This document shows positions 59,501 through 64,000 of a DNA stretch of 64,000 nt, in pieces. The stretch comes from Amphiura filiformis. Its lineage: Eukaryota > Echinodermata > Ophiuroidea > Amphilepidida > Amphiuridae. A program made the position numbers and the translations under genes. Where the stretch lies: the NCBI RefSeq assembly GCF_039555335.1, contig NC_092628.1, forward strand, positions 73,286,713-73,350,712. Direction: 5' to 3'. The notes beneath the pieces are model-generated. The model did no database searches, was not told where the DNA came from, and saw nothing but the letters and a program-made list of their open reading frames with translations. Position 1 is the first letter of the stretch, and every line of letters begins with the position of its first letter.

Positions 59501-61387
59501 TCGAAGGGTGTAGTACCCCCTTAAAAAATCCAATATGGGGTGGGCCTACATATACACAAAATAGACCTATGTACACCATCGAAACCTGTTTCTTACTTCA
59601 TGTATGTTGTGTTATGTATACTCTGATCAGCTCATAATAGGCGGGACTCATAACATTGTGGATTGATATACATGTAGAATGGCATACACACACAGCTGGG
59701 CGCAGCACCTACGGGAACTGTGCTTTGCATATTGCATGAATGACACATGCTTTTGTGAATTTACGCGCGGCGTAATTTGGAACTTTATTGACTTGCGCAG
59801 TAACAAAAAACGAATAATTCCCGCCTATTAAGAGCTGATCATAGTATAAATATATAGAATAACATTAAAGCAATAGTACACTTTTTTATAACAAGAAGTT
59901 TATTAGTAGGCCTACATGAATTACCACCGACCTACATTGTACAACCATGTTTTCCAATCATGCCTGAGCACTCCCTTTTTAAGGGTTTTTTATTAAGACT
60001 CCGCATCGCTGTTAATACCCAAAGACCCCAATTTTTTCTTCAAACACATGCTCTGTCGGAAGCTGTCGGATGTCACCCAAAGAAACCCTTATATTTGATC
60101 TGTCACCCAAAGGTCCTTATTTTTCTATTTGAAAAGCAACTTTCATTTATCACTGATTTTGTTATTTATTTTGAAATAACGAAGCCATTTAGAACTAAAA
60201 ATTCCAATGTTCAAGGCTTCTGTCGGACTGTTTTAACTCTCATCCAAAGATCTCAGTTTAACGAATCAAACGATTCATCTGTACTACCCAAAGACCCCAT
60301 ATTTTTCACATTTTGCTCTCACTGAATGCCAAAAATTATGCTCTCAGCCAATGACCCTCATGATTAAATAAAACTTTTATAAAATATATATTTCTCTCAA
60401 CGAATGCCCCTTGCTGTGTCAGCCCTGCACCAATTTCATATTGAAGTGCACCCCGTTTGAGGTTTCCCGTATTCTATTTTATTTGTCCGATTCCAGCCTT
60501 TTCCAAAACACTCCCAAAAGCTCAGGTCAAAAGTTAAAAATAGAAATTGGTATTCTAAACATATTGATCTCCTTTGCAGTAATAATAATCACAGGAGCTG
60601 TTATTGGTGTCATATCTTTAGTCACCCTGGTTGCGATGGTTGTATGGCTAGTCTACAGGTGAGTCTCATAGTAGCCATTTTGTTATTTTTCAAATATGAT
60701 TTGTCTATACATGCTATTGGATTCTGTGCGACACGATGCATATTTTGCGGGGTTTTTATACTACAGTTGAATGGTGGAAAACAGCATGTACTATCCTAAA
60801 TGATCGGGTTGGATATTGGCTGCAATAATTATTATTATACACACTCTTATTTTTTCAAATTGGTAAAAAGATCTTCAAACAACATATTCATGTCACGTAA
60901 CTTTTCTTTCTTTTGTTAAAGGCACAAAAAGCGAACTGCATATTCCACAAACTCAGGACTTGAGCTTCACGGCCCTTATTGCATCAACACGCAAGGATTT
61001 CAAGGAGACGTAACAACAAATCCTGCATCACATGATCACCACCAATCAGACTCATTACCAATTTCAAATGAAGCCAACGATGATATTGATATGCATGTAC
61101 AAGAACGGAACAAAGATTACCAATACGAACAAGTAGATAAAAACACGACGAATGACGGCAAAACTCCATCAGCACCACATCATAGGTTTATAATAGCAGG
61201 AGACGAAGGGCGGATAAATAATCCAACATACACTAGTTCTGACGCCGATGGGAATCATTCGAAATTAAAACCACCCGTATATGCAATCGTGATGAAATCC
61301 AAAAAGAGTGGTCACAACGGAGGCTCCGATCAGCAATATGGTGCAGATGAAAGATTTGATGAAAGCAAATACATGACAATGATGTAA
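50511..61387 (+). CDS. type I membrane receptor-like protein: F5/8C - EGF - EGF - TM - tyrosine-motif tail
   Basis: Spliced by eye from seven exons: 50511-50565, 51087-51418, 55916-56183, 56343-56456, 57103-57207, 60580-60658 and 60922-61387. They total 1419 nt, or 472 residues. Seen: signal peptide 1-17, discoidin domain C21-C174, EGF1 about 176-217, cbEGF2 219-254, Pro/Thr stalk 257-291, helix 292-317, stop-transfer RHKKR, then the tail. The tail holds NPTY (418-421), YAIV (438-441) and YMTM (468-471). Family knowledge: F5/8C domains bind glycans, phospholipids or collagen. NPxY recruits PTB proteins. Phosphorylated YxxM recruits PI3-kinase p85. A role as adhesion or recognition receptor is inferred. 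MFGE8/EDIL3 have the reverse domain order and no helix, and DDRs have a kinase, so I assign no symbol. Exon 1 is the least certain part. Confidence 0.85.
50645..50735 (+). repeat. duplicated 5' segment, intron-1 copy
   Basis: Matches 50347-50450 through TTTGTTGGATAG with an internal deletion. The exon-1 coding part is not included in the duplication. Confidence 0.8.
51087..51418 (+). CDS. receptor exon 2: first two-thirds of the F5/8 type C domain
   Basis: The acceptor is AAATTAAG, with a weak pyrimidine tract. Residues 19-129 start at the domain's first cysteine (C21). They include GLIENSQITASS, the TFDPWRARLN segment, SWIQVDF and VTGIETQG, all standard landmarks of discoidin domains. N-E-T is a glycosylation sequon. 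The exon ends phase 0 at GTAACG. The open frame runs through the donor for a few codons, so the exon end is set by the match to exon 3. Confidence 0.9.
52592..53563 (+). mobile_element. hairpin-ended element B
   Basis: It begins AACTAGA with the hairpin AGATCTG-GTTA-CAGATCT (52596-52613), followed by ACCTAGCCGG (52616-52625). The interior has diverged TGACCTTTGACC units. It ends in ACCTAGCCGG-TGTC-CCGGCTAGGT (53540-53563), a perfect 10-bp stem whose left arm equals the 5' decamer. Confidence 0.7.
53564..54584 (+). mobile_element. hairpin-ended element C
   Basis: It abuts element B, begins AACTAGA, carries AGTCCAGCCG at 53597-53606, and has diverged TGACCTTGAAATGACCTCC units. It ends in AGTCCAGCCG-CCGCT-CGGCTGGACT (54560-54584), again a perfect 10-bp stem whose left arm equals the 5' decamer. 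The 5' small hairpin is worn. Confidence 0.7.
54745..55325 (+). repeat. minisatellite, about nine units of 62-67 bp
   Basis: The unit is GATAGCTATGTTGTGTTAAA, TACATGAATATATTG, then CTATCTTCAGTAGATAG and CTTAATGTCT. The last part is a self-complementary hairpin (CTATCT / AGATAG) in every well-preserved unit. Extra TGTCTGCTTAA and TGTCTGCTCAA slippage copies occur near 55085 and 55160. Confidence 0.9.
55916..56183 (+). CDS. receptor exon 3: end of F5/8C plus EGF1
   Basis: The acceptor is TTTCTTCCAG. Residues 130-174 (VFSANTDINS, TRYLRILPIACH, LRFEVLGC) complete the discoidin domain and end at its last cysteine. EGF1 follows with six cysteines at 180, 189, 195, 204, 206 and 217. C-H-D-x4-F-H-C-T-C fits the Asx-hydroxylation consensus. 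NHT and NGT are glycosylation sequons. The exon ends phase 1 at GTAGAG. Confidence 0.92.
56343..56456 (+). CDS. receptor exon 4: calcium-binding EGF2
   Basis: The acceptor is ATTATTTCACAG and the donor GTACGT. The exon is phase 1-1, so it can be duplicated or skipped without frameshift. DINEC is the calcium-binding start. Six cysteines lie at 223, 228, 234, 243, 245 and 254. CLNGGTC matches the O-fucosylation consensus C-x4-(S/T)-C, and C-K-D-x4-Y-N-C-S-C the Asx-hydroxylation consensus, as in Notch-type EGF repeats. Confidence 0.93.
56651..56758 (+). pseudogene. decayed duplicate of the EGF2 exon
   Basis: KNECSSNTCLNGDTC and AAGFTGVKCQT are clearly homologous to exon 4. The acceptor AG has become AC (TAAACAT where exon 4 has CACAGAT), three codons are missing in the middle, and the fifth cysteine is Phe (YSCSF). 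The GT donor remains. Flanking intron sequence is duplicated too (56483-56573 with 56811-56899), so this arose by a tandem duplication of about 310-330 bp. Splicing into the mRNA is unlikely. Confidence 0.85.
57103..57207 (+). CDS. receptor exon 5: Pro/Thr-rich stalk
   Basis: The acceptor is TTTTGTTTTGTAG and the donor GTAAGG; phase 1-1, 35 codons. It encodes residues 257-291, including STEKPTPSIFAPPSTQITGE. It is rich in Ser, Thr and Pro, as in O-glycosylated juxtamembrane stalks. It has no domain homology, so its use rests on splice sites, phase and composition. Confidence 0.72.
58056..58431. mobile_element. hAT-type MITE in intron 5
   Basis: CAGAGGATGATTTAAG at the left is inverted as CTTAAATCATCCTCTG at the right. 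CCTGCATG lies next to the left end (58048-58055) and again after one extra G at the right (58432-58439), giving an 8-bp target duplication. Confidence 0.8.
58658..59040. mobile_element. TTAA-type MITE in intron 5, copy 2
   Basis: It starts TTAA then AGGAGTATTTCACAATCC and ends GGATCACGGAATGCCCCTTT. Same family and orientation as 1457-1798. The right flank is TTCAA, a worn TTAA. Confidence 0.65.
59179..59520. mobile_element. 342-bp foldback with TTAA target duplication
   Basis: GGGGGTACTACACCC and GGGTGTAGTACCCCC are flanked exactly by TTAA on both sides (59175-59178, 59521-59524). The arms pair almost to the centre (GAAATGAGGTAC / GTACCTCATTTC), so nearly the whole element can fold into one hairpin of about 160 bp. 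Confidence 0.92.
59617..59848. mobile_element. 232-bp MITE with TATACT ends
   Basis: TATACTCTGATCAGCTCATA then ATAGGCGGGA at the left is inverted at the right (TCCCGCCTATTAAGAGCTGA then TCATAGTATA). The TA-rich termini fit a Tc1/mariner-type element. Confidence 0.82.
59960..60410 (+). repeat. degenerate repeat with CACCCAAAGACCCC motif
   Basis: About six diverged units contain (C)CCAAAGACCCC-like words followed by a T run and TCTCACTGAATGCC-like sequence (60018, 60074, 60104, 60243, 60287, 60345). A 121-codon frame runs through it by chance. Confidence 0.6.
60580..60658 (+). CDS. receptor exon 6: transmembrane helix
   Basis: The acceptor is CTCCTTTGCAG and the donor GTGAGT; the exon enters phase 1 and leaves phase 2. 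VIIITGAVIGVISLVTLVAM then VVWLVY (residues 292-317) is an uninterrupted hydrophobic span of 26 residues, followed across the splice by Arg-His-Lys-Lys-Arg. Confidence 0.9.
60922..61387 (+). CDS. receptor exon 7: cytoplasmic tail and stop
   Basis: The acceptor is CTTTCTTTTGTTAAAG. It encodes residues 318-472 and ends in TAA. The tail is hydrophilic. Tyrosines lie at 325, 337, 384, 386, 421, 438, 457 and 468. NPTY at 418-421 and YMTM at 468-471, one residue before the C-terminus, are the recognisable signalling motifs. No kinase, TIR, death or ITAM arrangement is present. Confidence 0.9.
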
Positions 61388-62345
61388 AGAATGACAACGA
61401 AGAAGATGGATGGACAATACCGTATAGGCAACTTCCGATGGGAGGGATACCATCCGAACAACTGGCAATGAAGCTACCGAACCGAGGTGGTTGCAACAGA
61501 CTTGTAACGACTCGTTTTGAATGACTCGACATTTTAGGACTCAAGACTCTGACTCGAGACTTTAATGACACGACTAGGGACTCAGAGTCGACCCTAAATC
61601 TTGTGACTTGACTTGCATAATCACGGAAATTAGATTAATACAGAGTAAAATATGCAGGGCCCGATTTATCTTTTGCTGGCCCCTAAGCACGGCAACAGGA
61701 TTTCCCCTGGCTCTACACCGCCACTATTAGTATTATAAGTTTTTAAACCTAAAATTTTGCTTCAAGTTGCTTGAGTATCCTCACACAAATGACTTTACCG
61801 GGACATATGTGGGTGAAGTGCGAGAAAATGTGCAATTTTAATGCTGAAATGTGGCTAAATTAAGACAATTTTTTGACCTAAAAACCGGGCCAAAGGTAGA
61901 TGCACATTCCAACTTATTCCAACTTCCTCTTCCTCTTTAAAAAAAAACTAATTTCGTATTCTTATTTTTTCCTCTCAAAATTGTGTCCTCCTCTCCCCAT
62001 CGTACATGTACTTTTCATGCCTATACCAACGATACAAAGAAACCTTTGGTCCTAGTTTTTTTCCGACATGGGTCTGAGAATTTAGACACTCTGAATATAG
62101 CATCTAAGGCTCGGTGGAGCAATCGTGACCATTCCATGCACTAAAATGGATCCGTAATCCAAAGTTCAACAAAAAGATTATGGTACCCGACGTCCTACAC
62201 GTTTTTAGCAAAATATCGCAGGGACCAACCAAATTCTTAAAGAATTTATCATCAGGATCGTCCAGTGGAAGTTGCAAACTTGTTTGGTAATTGTATTTAT
62301 CGTTATTATGTCAAATGTTGAATAAAAATACCGGATGTTAATTGA
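61388..62345 (+). other. probable 3' UTR of the receptor
   Basis: The region follows the stop codon with no further coding exon. The first canonical AATAAA I see is at 62321, giving a UTR of about 950 bp, a reasonable length. Confidence 0.55.
62321..62326 (+). terminator. candidate polyadenylation signal AATAAA
   Basis: AATAAA within TTGAATAAAAATACC, upstream of the MITE at 62408. It is the first canonical signal seen after the stop codon. Confidence 0.5.
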
Positions 62346-62407
62346 ATACATTATAGTATCAAAATATTACAGTTTAATATGTTTTACAAGTACTTTTGCG
62401 CACATTT

Positions 62408-62748
62408 GATTTCACACCACCAAATAGTATTATAATGGTTGTGCGCCCTGAATGCATTTCTCAGAAAAACTCATAGATGGCCTAAAAGTAAGCACTAAAA
62501 TGAGCAGAAATTTGCATAACTTTGGCTAAATTTTGATTGGTGATGATTAGTAATATCAAATCCTGCAAGTGTACCACAGATGGGAGAGATCGAGTATTTT
62601 TAATGATTTTAAGCAGCCTTTTCTATACAGAAACGCTGGCATGATTTTGCGTGTAAATTTGGTAATTCCCAGACATCATAGACTTCGAGGGCCAGTCGTA
62701 AAAATAATTTAGTACATTCTATGCGGATTTATTTGGTGGTGTGAGATC
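62408..62748. mobile_element. MITE with CACACCACCAAATA ends
   Basis: GATTTCACACCACCAAATA at the left is inverted as TATTTGGTGGTGTGAGATC at the right, about 340 bp apart, with no coding capacity. The target duplication was not resolved. Confidence 0.7.
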
Positions 62749-64000
62749 ATCTAGCATATAAATATACGTCTTTTTTTATGGTAATCAAGTCTCCTCATTT
62801 CTGAAATAAATTTTGGGATACTATGAGTAATTGTTGTGTGAAGTGTAAAAATCCATCACCTATTCACAAGAAAATAGGAGTTTCCTGACTTTTCCTCGAA
62901 ACGAATTCGTATAGTCTTTGGCCCAGACTGCCATGTGGTTATACTTATGGTTTGTTACAAACGGCGAGGGTTAGGACCGACCAGTTGTTTGATGTATATA
63001 GAATTGGCTTCATTATTAACTAATTGCAAACTATAGATGGCGCTATTTATCCTTAATCATATTTCTTTATTTGCAAGGGTTTGGTGATTAATACTGCCAT
63101 TAAAACAGTTGGAATAGGTGAAATAATCAACAAGGAAATTTTATAAACATATTTTATCAAACAATAAAAGGAATTATTTATATTAAAAGCTTGAAAGGGC
63201 AATTTCCAGTAACTAAATAGCGCCACCAATTTTTGTCATTAATAGATACATTTTTACCCGAAAACGTTTTAAAAATACTATAAAAGTGATTAATTTTGTA
63301 AAAGAGGGGAAATTAAAGTTGAGAATGACTCAAACGCATCTGAATACATTAGCATGATATCACTTTTAGCTGTTTAAGCCTACAATTTGGTTGTACATGT
63401 TTTATTTGAAAAACTAATAAATGATCCCATCAAACAACCTAAAGGCGACTAGCCAATTCGTCACAGGTAAACTATTATTATCCTTTTGTTAGTTACGGTC
63501 AATCAAATTTGATCCCGCCCAAAAATCATATTGCAGAAGGGGACAATAAGCTTATCTCTAGCACGTCCATTGTGTTGGCTTTTGAAAGCATGGTAATTGT
63601 CAGCCACTCAGTAACAATAAGCGAATTAACATTCATAAACTACACCACGTGACTTGGAGATGTTTTAGCCCGATGCTTTATTCCTGTAGTTATTATGTAA
63701 AACAAAAAACAAGTGCATCATTTGGATAAGTTTGATAACTGTACTATGTAAACGCATAAATGGAGACATGATACTTAAATCATGTAGGCCCTATATTTGT
63801 TCATTTGTATTGTTTGATCGCAGAGGATACATTTTCAATTTAGGGAAATCTAGTCCACCAAGAGGCAGCTAAAGGCCTCAAGTCCATCTAGTGGGTCCTT
63901 TCTTGATGCACTCGGGAAATTGGGCTAGCCGAAGTTATGCATGGCGCAGGGAGGAGTGTATTATTATTATGCGCTGTCGGTCATCATGGTCATTGCGCTT
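62749..64000. other. no recognised feature
   Basis: Unrecognised AT-rich sequence. A weak inverted pair GGCGCTATTTA / TAAATAGCGCC lies at about 63037 and 63216. Confidence 0.4.

Larger units (their letters stand above)
57208..60579 (+). other. receptor intron 5 (3.4 kb, MITE-rich)
   Basis: It contains MITEs at 58056-58431, 58658-59040, 59179-59520 and 59617-59848, and a degenerate repeat at 59960-60410. Between 57208 and 58050 I see no element, only a short palindrome CTCAGGTACACCTGAG near 57563. Confidence 0.7.

Noticed and set aside
59960-60325. Extra receptor exon of 121 codons in intron 5
   Set aside because: The frame is a run of a degenerate CCCAAAGACCCC repeat and lacks matching splice sites; exons 5 and 6 already join in phase.
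60411-60662. 83-codon protein starting before the transmembrane exon
   Set aside because: The first part is intron sequence. The real exon starts after CTCCTTTGCAG at 60580, where the phase agrees with exon 5.

Overview
The window is nuclear DNA of an invertebrate animal. It is AT-rich, has long introns with GT/AG splice sites, and is dominated by small DNA transposons, foldback elements, LINE and SINE pieces and satellites. The style of the repeats (tRNA-derived SINEs, TTAA-flanked foldbacks, frequent TAGGCCTAC words) suggests a marine deuterostome such as an echinoderm or hemichordate. That is an impression, not a demonstration, and the species cannot be fixed from sequence alone.

One host gene can be supported. 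It lies on the + strand at 50.5-61.4 kb and can be spliced by eye into seven coding exons with compatible phases (1419 nt, 472 residues plus stop). It encodes a type I membrane protein: signal peptide, one F5/8 type C (discoidin) domain, two EGF-like domains, a short Pro/Thr-rich stalk, one transmembrane helix, and a 154-residue tail carrying NPTY and, at the extreme C-terminus, YMTM. Just downstream of the second EGF exon is a decayed tandem copy of it. It has lost its acceptor AG and one conserved cysteine.

Layout. 0-11.5 kb: a SINE, several MITEs and a 5'-truncated LINE that was itself hit by a MITE. 11.56-15.68 kb: a large composite block with about 18 copies of a 116-bp satellite showing a 924-bp higher-order repeat, followed by related GATACA-rich arrays in the opposite orientation. 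15.7-34 kb: mostly unrecognised DNA with foldbacks, a duplicated 0.75-kb segment, a hAT-type MITE with perfect 8-bp target duplications and a long TTTA microsatellite. 34-35.4 kb: a tandem-repeat element ending in perfect hairpins. 36.6-50 kb: a 493-bp tandem duplication and many MITEs. 50.5-62.3 kb: the receptor gene. Its intron 2 holds three nested or abutting hairpin-ended elements plus a minisatellite, and its intron 5 is a collection of MITEs. 62.4-64 kb: one MITE and unrecognised DNA.

The two most notable points are the receptor with signalling-type tyrosine motifs, and the intron-2 elements. In each of the three elements a short 5' arm matches that element's own 3' hairpin stem although the stems differ between elements, and the internal repeats carry twelve exact copies of TGACCTTTGACC, a DR1-type nuclear-receptor motif.
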